Assembly (NCBI RefSeq): GCF_900636545.1
Contig: NZ_LR134290.1
Span: 1,054,001 to 1,118,000 of the forward strand
Length of the DNA stretch: 64,000 bases
Direction: 5' to 3'
From: Pseudomonas mendocina
GTDB lineage: Bacteria; Pseudomonadota; Gammaproteobacteria; Pseudomonadales; Pseudomonadaceae
This document shows positions 1 to 9,550 of this stretch, one piece after another. A program made the translations under genes and the position numbers. Under the pieces are notes generated by a model. That model had not been told where the DNA came from. It saw only the letters and a list, made by a program, of their open reading frames with translations, and did no database searches. Numbering within the stretch: the stretch's first letter is position 1; each line of letters begins with the position of its first letter.

Positions 1-496
1 GTTCACCTTGCAGCAGTTGGTGCGCGCTGCCGAGAACGATCGGCGCCAGGCGGTGATCGAACAGTCCAGCGTGGAGTGGCTGGAAACCACCCTCAATCGC
101 TGGCACCTGATGCGCCCCGAGGCCAGCTACCGCTACCAATGCCTCGGCCGTGGCACGCCACCGCGCATCATGCCGCCGGCAGACCTGACCCAGGCGCTGC
201 TCAATCTGCTCAACAACGCCGCCGATGCCTGCCCGGACAAACTCGATATCCGTCTGGACTGGGATCATCAGTGGCTGCGCCTGAGCATCCGTGACCACGG
301 CGTCGGCGTACCGCTGGCCATTGCCGAACAGCTCGGTCGACCCTTCTTCACCACCAAGGGCAAGGGCTTCGGGTTGGGGCTGTTCCTCAGCCAGGCCAGC
401 GTGACCCGTGCCGGTGGTACGGTTAAGTTGTATAACCACGAGGAAGGCGGCACCCTCACCGAATTGAAGTTGCCGCGTGCCTACGGCGTGGCCTGA
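1..496 (+). CDS. roxS: Sensor histidine kinase RoxS (RegB/PrrB family), C-terminal fragment
   Basis: Reading frame open from the left window edge, so only the last ~165 residues are present. It holds the C-terminal ATP-binding (HATPase_c) domain: an N box (QALLNLLNNAADACP), a G1 box (RDHGVGVP), an F-like motif (PFFTTKGKG) and a G2 box (GFGLGLFLSQ). The dimerisation/phosphoacceptor His region and the membrane domain lie outside the window. The family senses respiratory redox state (RegB/PrrB) and phosphorylates the partner regulator. RoxR starts 15 bases after this stop codon, which supports the RoxS assignment and an operon. The domain is certain; the gene name rests mainly on the neighbour. 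Confidence 0.88.
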   Translation, partial: FTLQQLVRAAENDRRQAVIEQSSVEWLETTLNRWHLMRPEASYRYQCLGRGTPPRIMPPADLTQALLNLLNNAADACPDKLDIRLDWDHQWLRLSIRDHGVGVPLAIAEQLGRPFFTTKGKGFGLGLFLSQASVTRAGGTVKLYNHEEGGTLTELKLPRAYGVA

Positions 497-511
497 TTAG
501 GAAAACCAAGC

Positions 512-1072
512 ATGAGCGAAGAATCCCTGTTCGAAGGCGAAGAGCATCCGCATCTGCTGCTGGTGGATGACGATCCCACCTTCACCCGCGTGATGGCGCG
601 TGCCATGAGTCGCCGCGGCCTGCGCGTCTCCACCGCATCCAGCGCCGAAGAGGGCCTGGCCCTGGCCAAGGACGATCTGCCGGATTACGCCGTGGTCGAT
701 CTGAAGATGGAAGGCGACTCTGGCCTGGTGCTATTGCCCAAGCTGCTGGAGCTGGACGCCGAGATGCGTGTGGTGATCCTCACCGGCTATTCCAGCATCG
801 CCACCGCGGTGGAGGCCATCAAGCGCGGTGCGGCCAACTACCTGTGCAAGCCGGCCGATGCTGACGATGTGCTCACTGCGCTGCTCTCCGAGCACGCCGA
901 CCTGGACAGCCTGGTGCCGGAAAACCCGATGTCGGTGGACCGCCTGCAATGGGAGCACATCCAGCGCGTGCTGGCCGAGCACGAGGGCAACATCTCCGCC
1001 ACCGCACGCGCCCTGGGCATGCACCGCCGCACGTTGCAGCGCAAATTGCAGAAGCGCCCGGTTCGCCGCTGA
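512..1072 (+). CDS. roxR: Response regulator RoxR (RegA/PrrA family)
   Basis: A 186-residue two-domain regulator. An N-terminal receiver has acidic residues VDDD near 18-21, a phospho-acceptor Asp at 63 (VVDLKMEGDSG) and the conserved Lys in YLCKPADA near 113. A C-terminal Fis-type helix-turn-helix follows (HEGNISATARALGMHRRTLQ, roughly 150-175). This compact receiver plus Fis-HTH layout, without a sigma-54 AAA domain, is typical of RegA/PrrA/ActR/RoxR regulators. In Pseudomonas RoxSR controls terminal oxidases, including the cyanide-insensitive oxidase (known for the family, not seen here). It sits directly after roxS and is probably co-transcribed. Confidence 0.95.
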   Translation: MSEESLFEGEEHPHLLLVDDDPTFTRVMARAMSRRGLRVSTASSAEEGLALAKDDLPDYAVVDLKMEGDSGLVLLPKLLELDAEMRVVILTGYSSIATAVEAIKRGAANYLCKPADADDVLTALLSEHADLDSLVPENPMSVDRLQWEHIQRVLAEHEGNISATARALGMHRRTLQRKLQKRPVRR

Positions 1073-1085
1073 TTCTTAGCATGCC

Positions 1086-1235
1086 TGTATAGCCCGGGCT
1101 TCAACCCTGTAGGGTGGGCCGGGCGGCGATCCGCTTTAGCCCGTAGGGTGGGCTTCAGCCCACCAGGGGGCTCAGGCCGTAGGATGGGCTGAGCTCATCA
1201 ACGCGGGTTCACGTGGGCTAAAGCCCACTCTACAA
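1086..1235. repeat. Cluster of REP-like palindromic repeats downstream of roxR
   Basis: The roxR-to-AEC transporter gap holds at least four related palindrome units built on GTAGGGTGGGC and AGCCCACC. Clear hairpins are GGTGGGCT-TC-AGCCCACC (1147-1164) and GTGGGCT-AA-AGCCCAC (1213-1228), with degenerate units near 1109-1122 and 1178-1200. Tandem imperfect palindromes after a gene are typical of REP/BIME-like elements; they can stabilise 3' ends of mRNA or bind gyrase. No classical terminator with a T-run is visible for roxR. Family membership is inferred from shape only. Confidence 0.7.
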
Positions 1236-1308
1236 CGACGCGTTTTTTGCCCATGGCCGATAAATGCTTAGCCAGCTAACATAGGTCGTCAGACAACTCT
1301 GGTGCCCT

Positions 1309-2250
1309 ATGTTCGCCGTCGCAGCACAAACCCTCGCCATCACTGCGCCCGTGTTCGCCATGCTGTTTCTCGGCGTGATACTCAAGCGTGTACGCTGGAT
1401 CGATACCCCCTTCATCGATACGGCCTCGAGCCTGGTGTTTCGCGGCACCATGCCGACCCTGCTGTTTCTTGGTGTGGTCAAGGCCGACCTGGATGCGGCC
1501 ATGCAGCCGCAACTGCTGACCTACTTCTTCCTGGCTACCGTGGCCTCGTTCTTCGTTGCCTGGGCCTGGGCTATCTGGCGGGTGCCGTTCGAGGACCGCG
1601 GTATCTACACCCAGGGTGCCTTCCGCGGTAACAACGGCATTGTCGGTCTGGCGCTGGCCACCAGCATGTATGGCGACTACGGTCTGTCGGTCGGCTCACT
1701 GCTCGCGGCGCTGGTGATCCTCTGCTACAACGCGCTGTCGGCCGTCGTGCTGGCCATCTACAGCCCAGGCGTGAAACCTGGTGCCAAGGCCATAGTGCGC
1801 AGCATCGTGACCAATCCGATGATCATCGGCGTGCTGTTGGCCGTACCGATCGCCTACTGGAAGATCCCGCTACCGCAGTGGTTTCTGACCTCGGCCGAGT
1901 ACTTCGCGCAGATGACCTTGCCGCTGGCGCTGATCTGTATCGGCGGCACGCTGAGCCTGGCGTCGCTGCATCGCAGCAGCGGCACCGCGATCGGCTCGGG
2001 CATGATGAAAATGGTCTGGCTACCCCTGCTGAGTACCTCTGGCGCCTGGCTGTTGGGCTTTCGCGGCGCGGACCTGGCGATCCTCTTCCTCTATTTCGCC
2101 AGCCCCACGGCGGCGGCCAGCTTCGTCATGGCCCGTGCAGTGGGGGCCAACCATGAGCTGGCGGCAGCCATCATCGTGATCACCACGCTGGCGGCGGTGG
2201 TCACCACCAACATCGGTTTGTTGTTGTTGCAATGGGGCGGCTGGATCTAG
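1309..2250 (+). CDS. AEC (auxin efflux carrier) family transporter
   Basis: A 313-residue integral membrane protein with about ten hydrophobic segments in two halves separated by a more polar stretch (near residues 155-165, PGVKPGAKAIVRS). It has the AEC features of an N-terminal segment followed by a GTMPTLLFLG-type Pro-containing stretch, and the NNGIVGLAL region near residue 109. Bacterial AEC proteins export or exchange small organic acids such as malate or malonate; the substrate cannot be told from sequence. It stands alone behind the repeat cluster, with 43 bases before the next gene on the same strand. The start ATG gives the expected family length. Confidence 0.85.
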   Translation: MFAVAAQTLAITAPVFAMLFLGVILKRVRWIDTPFIDTASSLVFRGTMPTLLFLGVVKADLDAAMQPQLLTYFFLATVASFFVAWAWAIWRVPFEDRGIYTQGAFRGNNGIVGLALATSMYGDYGLSVGSLLAALVILCYNALSAVVLAIYSPGVKPGAKAIVRSIVTNPMIIGVLLAVPIAYWKIPLPQWFLTSAEYFAQMTLPLALICIGGTLSLASLHRSSGTAIGSGMMKMVWLPLLSTSGAWLLGFRGADLAILFLYFASPTAAASFVMARAVGANHELAAAIIVITTLAAVVTTNIGLLLLQWGGWI

Positions 2251-2293
2251 CGTTTCGGTATTCGCTGAACTCGGTTTTTCAAGGAGAGGAAAA

Positions 2294-2815
2294 ATGAGCG
2301 ATTCCATCCACTGGTTCGTGGTGAGTTGCCGCAGTGACGAGCAGGCGCGTGTGCGGGGGCGGTCGCTGCTGGACTGGCTGATCGAACGAAGGATCGTTGC
2401 GGCCCAGGTCTGCCCGCGCAGTGGCCTCTATCTGCCAGGGGACGCTGCGCAGGGATTCGACCGCGCTATCGACTACTGCGGCGTCCAGCTCGTTCAGGAA
2501 CGTACCGTATTCCATGCGGGCGACAGTGGCCTGGAAGGATTGGCCTGTCCGAGCTGCCAGCAGGTCAGTGCAGCTGATGAAATCGCCTGGGACGAGGCCG
2601 TCGGCAACTGGTTCGCCGGGCAGGACGATGCGACGCTTAACTGTCCGGCCTGTCAGCGCGCCGGGCGCCTGCACGACTGGCAGTTCCTGCCCATGCCCTG
2701 GGCTTTCGGCAATCTGGGGGTGGGCTTCTGCAACTGGTGGCCGGATGAGTCGATGATCGAGGCGCTACTGGCTGAACTGGGGCCCGAAGCGCGCCAGGTT
2801 CGCCAGCACACCTGA
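2294..2815 (+). CDS. Uncharacterised protein with a CPxC...CPxC zinc-ribbon-like motif
   Basis: A 173-residue soluble protein with no signal peptide. Its N-terminal ~70 residues begin WFVVSCRSDEQARVRGRSLLDWL. The middle carries Cys85-Pro-Ser-Cys88 and Cys117-Pro-Ala-Cys120, a spacing that fits one four-Cys zinc ribbon. The C-terminal part is aromatic-rich (MPWAFGNLGVGFCNWWPDE). I do not recognise a characterised family; homologues in pseudomonads are, to my memory, hypothetical and sometimes mislabelled as transporter ATPase, which the sequence does not support because no Walker motif is visible. A good ribosome-binding site (AAGGAGAGG) precedes the ATG. It is probably a stand-alone or AEC-linked gene. 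Confidence 0.75.
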   Translation: MSDSIHWFVVSCRSDEQARVRGRSLLDWLIERRIVAAQVCPRSGLYLPGDAAQGFDRAIDYCGVQLVQERTVFHAGDSGLEGLACPSCQQVSAADEIAWDEAVGNWFAGQDDATLNCPACQRAGRLHDWQFLPMPWAFGNLGVGFCNWWPDESMIEALLAELGPEARQVRQHT

Positions 2816-2839
2816 GGTCTTGCCTCGGAGGCCGAGACA

Positions 2840-2867
2840 GAAAGTGGGCACGATGTCCCTCACTTTC
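2840..2867. terminator. Hairpin between convergent genes, possible terminator
   Basis: GAAAGTG (2840-2846) pairs with CACTTTC (2861-2867), with partial inner pairing of GG and CC. A smaller hairpin, CTCGG-AGG-CCGAG, lies just before it. The position, between the stops of the zinc-ribbon-like gene (plus) and the PcaC-like gene (minus), fits a two-way terminator, but there is no T-run on either side. Confidence 0.35.
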
Positions 2868-2893
2868 CGCAGCGTTGCTACGCAGGTGGGCTG

Positions 2894-3283
2894 CTAGGTT
2901 TCAGATGCGTTGCGCTGCCACTCGTCGATCACTTCCTGCGCCGCGCGGAAGGCGTCGATGCTGGCTGGTACGCCGGCATACACCGCACAGTGCAGCAGGG
3001 TTTCGCGAATTTCCTCGACGGTGCAGCCATTGTTCAGCGCACCGCGCACGTGGCCTTTGAGTTCCTGTGGGCATTTCAGGGCGGTTAGCGCCGCCAGGGT
3101 GATCAGGCTGCGCGTCGCACGCGGCAGACCGCTGCGTGTCCATACGCCACCCCAGGCATGTTCGTTGACGAAGTCCTGCAATGGCTGGGTAAGCTCGGTG
3201 GCATTGTTCAGGGCGCGGTCGACGAATGCATCGCCCATCACCTCACGACGCACCTGCAGACCGCGGTCATGGTTCTCGCTCAT
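2894..3283 (-). CDS. Carboxymuconolactone decarboxylase (PcaC-like) family protein
   Basis: A 129-residue protein of the AhpD/CMD all-helical fold, closest in appearance to 4-carboxymuconolactone decarboxylase: AWGGVWTRSGL, RSLITLAALTALKC and EEIRETLLHCAVYAGVPAS are the family's hallmark blocks. PcaC converts gamma-carboxymuconolactone to enol-lactone in the protocatechuate pathway, but no other pca gene is nearby, so the substrate is uncertain. Peroxidase-type CxxC of AhpD is absent. I chose ATG 3283 because AGG lies 7 bases upstream; a GTG at 3289 that overlaps the exchanger stop codon (GTGA) is the alternative. It is translationally linked to the upstream exchanger gene. Confidence 0.82.
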   Translation of the reverse strand: MSENHDRGLQVRREVMGDAFVDRALNNATELTQPLQDFVNEHAWGGVWTRSGLPRATRSLITLAALTALKCPQELKGHVRGALNNGCTVEEIRETLLHCAVYAGVPASIDAFRAAQEVIDEWQRNASET

Positions 3284-3285
3284 GT

Positions 3286-4380
3286 TCACACCTGCTCGCC
3301 ACGTTGTTTGTGCCAGGCACGCCCGGCGATGATCACCAGGGTGATGGCGGTGAGCGGCAGCACGTAGCCGATCATCGCGTCACCAAAGGTTTCGGCCTGC
3401 GGGCGGCCGGTGCTGAACAGCACCAGATACAGGGTGTAGGCCACGTAGTAGGCGAGAAACAACAGGCCTTCCCAGCGGTTGATGCGATAGCCGCTGAAGA
3501 AGATCGGCAGGCAGGCCACCGCCACGGCGATCATTACCGGGAAGTCGAAGGCCAGGGCATTGGCAGCGACCGGAATGGCTGCCGGCGAGACCAGCGAGGC
3601 CAGACCCAGCACGCAGAGCAGGTTGAAGATGTTGCTGCCGACGATGTTGCCTACGGCGATGTCTCGCTCGCCCTTGAAGGCGGCAATGATCGAGGTCGCC
3701 AGCTCGGGTAGTGAGGTGCCTACGGCGATCACGGTCAGGCCGATCACCAACTCCGACAGGCCCAATGCGCGAGCCAGTTGCACGGCGCCTTCGACCAGGA
3801 AGTTGGAACCCGTCACCAGCAGCACCAGGCCCGCGATGACCAGGCCCAGGTTGATTGCCCAGGCATAGGGTTTGGGGGATTCGTCGAGGCCGAATTCCTT
3901 GGCGAATTCATCGTCATCGCCGGCCTTTTCCTTGCGTGCGCCATAGATCAGGAAGCCGGTGTAGGCCAGAACGCCAGCGAACAGCAGGGCGCCATCGAGG
4001 CGACTCAGTTCGCCGTCCCAGGCCAGGCCGAAGGTGACCAGGCTGGCGCCGATCATGATCGGCACATCGAGGCGAATCAGCTGGCGCGAGACAACCAGCG
4101 GCGCGACCAGGGCCGTCACACCGAGGATAAGCAGGACGTTGGCGATATTGCTGCCGATGACGTTGCCAATGGCCAGGTCGCCGCTGCCGTTGAATGCCGA
4201 TTGCACGCTGACCGCGGTTTCCGGCGCGCTGGTGCCGAAGGCCACCACGGTCAGGCCGATCACCAGGGGAGGGATGCCGAACTGTGCGGCCAGCTTGGCG
4301 GCGCCGCGCACCAGCACTTCGGCACCGGCTACCAGCAGCACCAGGCCGGCGATCAGGTAGACATAGGTCATCAGGGTCAT
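3286..4380 (-). CDS. Calcium/sodium antiporter (CaCA family, YrbG-like)
   Basis: A 364-residue membrane protein made of two inverted Na_Ca_ex repeats of about five helices each. Each repeat carries the diagnostic alpha motif: VVAFGTSAPETAVS near residues 46-59 and VIAVGTSLPELATS in the second half. A charged loop (KEKAGDDDEFAKEFG) separates the repeats. The family exchanges Ca2+ (or K+) for Na+ or H+ across the inner membrane. The stop codon touches the start of the PcaC-like gene, so the two form a two-gene unit. In E. coli yrbG heads the kdsD-lpt-mla region; here it lies about 24 kb away from that cluster. Confidence 0.9.
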   Translation of the reverse strand: MTLMTYVYLIAGLVLLVAGAEVLVRGAAKLAAQFGIPPLVIGLTVVAFGTSAPETAVSVQSAFNGSGDLAIGNVIGSNIANVLLILGVTALVAPLVVSRQLIRLDVPIMIGASLVTFGLAWDGELSRLDGALLFAGVLAYTGFLIYGARKEKAGDDDEFAKEFGLDESPKPYAWAINLGLVIAGLVLLVTGSNFLVEGAVQLARALGLSELVIGLTVIAVGTSLPELATSIIAAFKGERDIAVGNIVGSNIFNLLCVLGLASLVSPAAIPVAANALAFDFPVMIAVAVACLPIFFSGYRINRWEGLLFLAYYVAYTLYLVLFSTGRPQAETFGDAMIGYVLPLTAITLVIIAGRAWHKQRGEQV

Positions 4381-4471
4381 TGCAAGGGAGCTCCGGAAAA
4401 AGTGCGGCTAGTGTAGCGATGGCATTTTGCGCCGCCAGGTGCTGCAGAAAGATTTTGTTGCCAATTGTTCG

Positions 4472-4894
4472 TCAGTCCAGCGTCTCGACCCGCACCGGCA
4501 CCACCCCTGCACGCAGCATGTCCAGGCGCACGGCGGCAGCCCGTGAAACGTCGATCACGCGGCCGCGTACGAAGGGCCCACGATCATTGATGCGCAATAC
4601 GACGCTGCGTTCATTGTTCAGGTTGGTCACCCGCACGCGAGTGCCGAACGGCAGGGTGCGATGCGCGGCAGTCAAGGCGTTCTGATCGAAGCGCTCGCCA
4701 CTGGCGGTGCGCTGGCCGTGGTGGCGATCACCGTAGTAGGAGGCCTTGCCGGTTTCGCTACCGCCTGCACCGCCGCCAAGGGTGGAACAACCGGTGAGCA
4801 GGGCAAGCGCACCGAGCAGGGCGTAGCTGCGCAACGCGGATGCGATTCGGGCGGGCGAGCATTCCCGGATTGCATCCGGGTTACGGATATTCAT
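4472..4894 (-). CDS. RlpA-like double-psi beta-barrel lipoprotein
   Basis: A 140-residue septal-ring lytic transglycosylase family protein. The RlpA/DPBB domain is plain: [54 protein letters not shown], with the catalytic-type Asp in NDRGPF. A lipobox LLTGC places the lipidated Cys at residue 36. No SPOR domain is present, unlike full-length RlpA. I chose ATG 4894, with GGAG nine bases upstream. ATG 4909 and a further in-frame start at 4942 would run into or across the gatB terminator. The N-terminus is odd: residues about 4-12 are encoded by a REP-like repeat, and a TTG at 4834 would give a much more normal lipoprotein signal peptide. Confidence 0.85.
   Translation of the reverse strand: MNIRNPDAIRECSPARIASALRSYALLGALALLTGCSTLGGGAGGSETGKASYYGDRHHGQRTASGERFDQNALTAAHRTLPFGTRVRVTNLNNERSVVLRINDRGPFVRGRVIDVSRAAAVRLDMLRAGVVPVRVETLD
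4859..4886. repeat. REP-like palindrome inside the 5' end of the rlpA-like gene
   Basis: This 28-base segment matches the repeat at 44796-44824 at 26 of 29 aligned positions (one gap, two substitutions). Its core CCGGATTGCATCCGG is palindromic. It overlaps codons about 4-12 of the annotated RlpA-like protein, so either the repeat was captured as coding sequence or translation starts further in. Confidence 0.65.
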
Positions 4895-4909
4895 CTTGTC
4901 TGTCTCCAT

Positions 4910-4933
4910 AAAAAACGCCGGGCGAGCCCGGCG
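4910..4933 (-). terminator. Rho-independent terminator of gatCAB
   Basis: On the minus strand an 8-bp perfect GC stem, CGCCGGGC/GCCCGGCG (4916-4933, two-base loop), is followed by six T (complement of 4910-4915). It lies 33 bases after the gatB stop codon and just ahead of the rlpA-like gene, separating the two transcription units. Confidence 0.9.
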
Positions 4934-4966
4934 TCGTTGCAACTGTCGTAAGCGAGCCGGCCAGGC

Positions 4967-6412
4967 TCAGCCTTCGAGCTTCTTCTTCAGCAGTTCGTTC
5001 ACTTGCCCCGGGTTGGCCTTGCCCTTGGAGGCTTTCATGGCCTGGCCGACGAAGAAGCCGAACATCTTGCCGCGCTTGGCTTCGTCGCTGGCGCGGTACT
5101 GCTCGACCTGCTCGGCGTTGGCGGCCAGCACCTCATCGAGCATCTTCTCGATGGCGCCGGAGTCGGTGACCTGCTTGAGGCCCTTGCTCTCGATGATCGC
5201 ATCGGCGCTGCCTTCACCGGCGGCCATGGCCTCGAACACCATCTTGGCGATCTTGCCGCTGATGGTGTTGTCCTTGATGCGCAGGATCATGCCACCCAGG
5301 TGCTCGGCGGACACCGGCGACTGCTCGATCTCCAGGCCTTCCTTGTTGAGCAGGCTGGACAGCTCGCCCATCACCCAGTTGGCAGCCAGCTTCGCGTCGC
5401 CACAGACCTTGGCCACTTCCTCGAAGTACTCGGCCATTTCGCGGCTGGACGAGAGGACGCTGGCATCGTAGGTGGACAGGCCGTACTGGCTCTGGAAACG
5501 CTCGCGCTTCTGCGTCGGCAACTCCGGCAACTGGCTGCGCACTTCGTCGAGGAAGCTCTGCTCGATCACCACCGGCAGCAGGTCGGGGCAGGGGAAGTAA
5601 CGGTAGTCGTTGGCTTCTTCCTTGCCACGCATGGAGCGGGTTTCGTCCTTGTTCGGGTCGTACAGGCGGGTTTCCTGTATGACCTTGCCACCGTCCTCGA
5701 TCAGTTCGATCTGGCGCTGGATCTCGTGGTTGATGGCCTTCTCGATGAAGCGGAAGGAGTTGACGTTCTTGATCTCGGCGCGGGTGCCGAAGGCTTCCTG
5801 GCCTTTCGGCCGCACGGAAACGTTGCAGTCGCAGCGCAGCGAGCCTTCGGCCATGTTGCCGTCGCAGATGCCCAGGTAACGCACCAGTGCGTGGATGGCC
5901 TTGACGTAGGCCACCGCTTCCTTGGCCGAACGGATGTCCGGCTCGGAGACGATCTCCAGCAGCGGGGTGCCGGCACGGTTCAGGTCGATACCGCTCATGC
6001 CGTGGAAGTCTTCGTGCAGGCTCTTGCCGGCATCCTCTTCCAGATGCGCACGGGTAATGCCGATGCGCTTGACGGTGCCGTCTTCCAGGGTGATGTCCAG
6101 ATGGCCCTTGCCGACGATGGGGTGATCCATCTGGCTGGTCTGGTAGCCCTTGGGCAGGTCCGGGTAGAAGTAGTTCTTACGGGCGAAGACGTTACGCGCG
6201 CCGATCTCGGCATCGATGGCCAGACCGAACTTGCAGGCCATGCGCACGGCTTCGGCATTGAGCACCGGCAGGGTGCCGGGCATGCCGAGGTCGATCAGGC
6301 TGGCCTGGGTGTTGGGCTCGGCGCCGAAGCTGGTGGCGCTGGCCGAGAAGATCTTCGATTGGGTGCTGAGCTGAGCGTGAATCTCAAGCCCGATCACTGT
6401 TTCCCATTGCAT
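4967..6412 (-). CDS. gatB: Aspartyl/glutamyl-tRNA(Asn/Gln) amidotransferase subunit B
   Basis: A 481-residue protein of normal GatB length, with the family opening ([15 protein letters not shown]), the [16 protein letters not shown] block and the C-terminal YqeY-like helical domain ([15 protein letters not shown] at the end). GatB carries the kinase-like active site that phosphorylates Glu-tRNA(Gln) or Asp-tRNA(Asn) before GatA-derived ammonia attacks it. It is the last gene of gatCAB, 11 bases after gatA, and is followed by a strong terminator. Pseudomonas uses this route mainly for Asn-tRNA(Asn) (family knowledge). Confidence 0.98.
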   Translation of the reverse strand: MQWETVIGLEIHAQLSTQSKIFSASATSFGAEPNTQASLIDLGMPGTLPVLNAEAVRMACKFGLAIDAEIGARNVFARKNYFYPDLPKGYQTSQMDHPIVGKGHLDITLEDGTVKRIGITRAHLEEDAGKSLHEDFHGMSGIDLNRAGTPLLEIVSEPDIRSAKEAVAYVKAIHALVRYLGICDGNMAEGSLRCDCNVSVRPKGQEAFGTRAEIKNVNSFRFIEKAINHEIQRQIELIEDGGKVIQETRLYDPNKDETRSMRGKEEANDYRYFPCPDLLPVVIEQSFLDEVRSQLPELPTQKRERFQSQYGLSTYDASVLSSSREMAEYFEEVAKVCGDAKLAANWVMGELSSLLNKEGLEIEQSPVSAEHLGGMILRIKDNTISGKIAKMVFEAMAAGEGSADAIIESKGLKQVTDSGAIEKMLDEVLAANAEQVEQYRASDEAKRGKMFGFFVGQAMKASKGKANPGQVNELLKKKLEG

Positions 6413-6423
6413 CTGTTTATTCC

Positions 6424-7875
6424 TCAGAAACCAGTCGGTGCTTGTTGGTGCCAGTCAGTGACCTGTTGGTACTGATGCGCGACGTTGAGCAGACGACCTT
6501 CCTGGAAGTAGTTGCCGAGCAGTTGCACACCGACCGGCAGGCCATCGACGAAGCCGGCCGGCATCGACAGGCCGGGAATACCGGCGAGGTTGGCGGTGAT
6601 GGTGTAGATGTCTTCCAGATAGGCAGAAACCGGGTCGCCACCTTTCTCGCCGATCTTCCACGCCAGGTTTGGCGTGGTCGGGCCGAGGATCACGTCGACA
6701 TCGTTGAACGCAGCGACGAAGTCGTTCTTGATCAGGCGGCGGATCTGCTGGGCCTTGATGTAGTAGGCGTCGTAGTAACCGGCGGACAGGGCGTAGGTAC
6801 CGACCATGATGCGGCGTTTGACTTCCGCACCGAAGCCTTCGCCACGCGAGCGCTTGTACAGGTCTTCGAGGTTGACCGGGTTCTCGCAGCGATAGCCGAA
6901 GCGCACGCCGTCGAAGCGCGACAGGTTGGAACTGGCTTCGGCCGGGGCGATCACGTAATAGGCGGGGATCGCGTGCTGCATGTTTGGCAGCGAGATGTCC
7001 TTGACGCTGGCGCCGAGCTTTTTCAGTTCCTCGACCACAGCCATGACTTTCTCGCCAATACGGGCGTCGAGGCCGGCGCCGAAGTATTCCTTGGGCAGGC
7101 CGATGCGCAGGCCGGCCAGCGGCTGGGCCAGCGCCGCCAGGTAGTCATCGACCGGCTGGTCGACGCTGGTCGAATCCTTGGGGTCGAAACCGGCCATGGC
7201 ACCGAGCAGCAGGGCGCAGTCCTCGGCGGTGCGGGCCAGCGGGCCGCCCTGATCGAGGCTGGAGGCATAGGCGATCATGCCCCAGCGCGAAACGCGGCCG
7301 TAGGTCGGCTTGATGCCGGTGAGGTTGGTCAGTGCGGCTGGCTGGCGGATCGAACCGCCGGTGTCGGTGCCGGTGGCGGCCGGCAGCAGGCGCGCGGCAA
7401 CCGCTGCGGCGGAGCCGCCCGAAGAGCCGCCAGGTACGCGGCTGGTGTCCCAGGGGTTCTTCACCGGGCCGTAGTGGCTGGATTCGTTGGCCGAGCCCAT
7501 GGCGAATTCGTCCATGTTCAGCTTGCCGAGGGTGACGGTGCCGGCGGATTTGAGCTTGTCGACCACGGTGGCGTCATAGGGCGCCTTGAAGCCGGTGAGG
7601 ATCTTCGAGCCGCAGGAAGTCAGCACGCCGTTGGTGCAGAACAGGTCCTTGTGCGCGATCGGCGCGCCGAGCAGGGCGCCGTTTTCACCGGCGCTGCGGC
7701 GGGCGTCGGCGGCCTTGGCCTGCTGCAGAGCGAGGTCTTGGGTAACGGTGATGAAACTGTTGAGCTGCGGGTCGAGCTGTTCGATGCGCGTCAGCAGGCT
7801 GCGGGTCAGTTCTTCGGCGGAGAATTGCTTGGCCGCAAGGCCCTTGGCGATCTCGGCCAGAGTCAGTTGATGCAT
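6424..7875 (-). CDS. gatA: Aspartyl/glutamyl-tRNA(Asn/Gln) amidotransferase subunit A
   Basis: A 483-residue amidase-signature protein. The Ser-cisSer-Lys triad is visible: Lys76 in APIAHKDLF, the cis-Ser near 151 in [14 protein letters not shown], and the nucleophile Ser near 175 in [13 protein letters not shown]. GatA hydrolyses glutamine and channels ammonia to GatB for the transamidation of mischarged tRNA. It lies between gatC (15 bases upstream) and gatB (11 bases downstream), a typical gatCAB operon. Length and start match the family. Confidence 0.98.
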   Translation of the reverse strand: MHQLTLAEIAKGLAAKQFSAEELTRSLLTRIEQLDPQLNSFITVTQDLALQQAKAADARRSAGENGALLGAPIAHKDLFCTNGVLTSCGSKILTGFKAPYDATVVDKLKSAGTVTLGKLNMDEFAMGSANESSHYGPVKNPWDTSRVPGGSSGGSAAAVAARLLPAATGTDTGGSIRQPAALTNLTGIKPTYGRVSRWGMIAYASSLDQGGPLARTAEDCALLLGAMAGFDPKDSTSVDQPVDDYLAALAQPLAGLRIGLPKEYFGAGLDARIGEKVMAVVEELKKLGASVKDISLPNMQHAIPAYYVIAPAEASSNLSRFDGVRFGYRCENPVNLEDLYKRSRGEGFGAEVKRRIMVGTYALSAGYYDAYYIKAQQIRRLIKNDFVAAFNDVDVILGPTTPNLAWKIGEKGGDPVSAYLEDIYTITANLAGIPGLSMPAGFVDGLPVGVQLLGNYFQEGRLLNVAHQYQQVTDWHQQAPTGF

Positions 7876-7890
7876 GTCAGGCCCTTTCCT

Positions 7891-8178
7891 TTATTCGATG
7901 ACTTTCGGCACGAGGTACAGGCCGCTTTCCACGGCCGGGGCGATGGCCTGGTAGGCGTCGCGATGGTTGCTCTCGTTGACCACGTCGGCACGCAGGCGCT
8001 GGGTGGCTTCCAGCGGGTGGGCCAGGGGTTCGATGCCCTGGGTGTCGACGGCCTGCATCTGGTCGATCAGACCGAGGATGTTGTTCAGGGTCTCGGTGGT
8101 TTGCGGAATATCGCCTTCGTTCAGACCCAGGCGGGCCAGGTGGGCGATTTTTTCCACCTCGGAGCGTTCAAGCGCCAT
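7891..8178 (-). CDS. gatC: Aspartyl/glutamyl-tRNA(Asn/Gln) amidotransferase subunit C
   Basis: A 95-residue protein starting [19 protein letters not shown], the standard GatC N-terminus, with the conserved IEPLAHP and C-terminal YLVPKVIE. GatC wraps around GatA and GatB and stabilises the complex. The start at 8178 is set by GGAG ten bases upstream; an upstream in-frame extension to 8247 is not supported. It is the first gene of gatCAB and diverges from mreB. A weak promoter-like pair (TTGAGC, 15-base gap, TAGATT, reading minus, 8313-8287) lies upstream, but the spacing is short. Confidence 0.96.
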   Translation of the reverse strand: MALERSEVEKIAHLARLGLNEGDIPQTTETLNNILGLIDQMQAVDTQGIEPLAHPLEATQRLRADVVNESNHRDAYQAIAPAVESGLYLVPKVIE

Positions 8179-8394
8179 CGGGGGTTCTCCAGTGGAAGTG
8201 TGACAGAGAGGGCATGCAGGGAACGGATGTCGCGAGCCAGCGGTCAAAGGCCGCGATGTGCAGCTACAAGGCCCGGAAAAACAGGCAATCTACCATATTG
8301 CCGCCTTGCTCAAAATCCCTGCCGTTGTTAGAGTTTGCCGCACTTTTTACCCGCGCGTTTTTCCGCGTCTGACTTTTACCCACGCGTTGCCTAG

Positions 8395-9444
<1,050 letters not shown>

Positions 9445-9467
9445 GCCCCGCGGCTGTGGACGCTTGC

Positions 9468-9489
9468 CGTGCCGCCTCCGGGCGGCACG
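9468..9489 (+). other. Stable hairpin between mreB and mreC
   Basis: A 9-bp perfect stem, CGTGCCGCC/GGCGGCACG, closed by a TCCG loop, 24 bases after the mreB stop. There is no T-run after it, so it is not a classical terminator. It may protect the mreB 3' end or partly uncouple MreB from MreCD expression. Confidence 0.6.
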
Positions 9490-9550
9490 CGCATATTCGA
9501 GCATTGCAGTACACTCGGCCCAACCTTCGCCAGACCGGTTCGCCCTTCGC

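Noticed and set aside
5003..8331. Two long plus-strand frames opposite gatB, gatA and gatC
   Set aside because: gatCAB is certain on the minus strand, with operon spacing and a terminator; the plus frames are compositional shadows.
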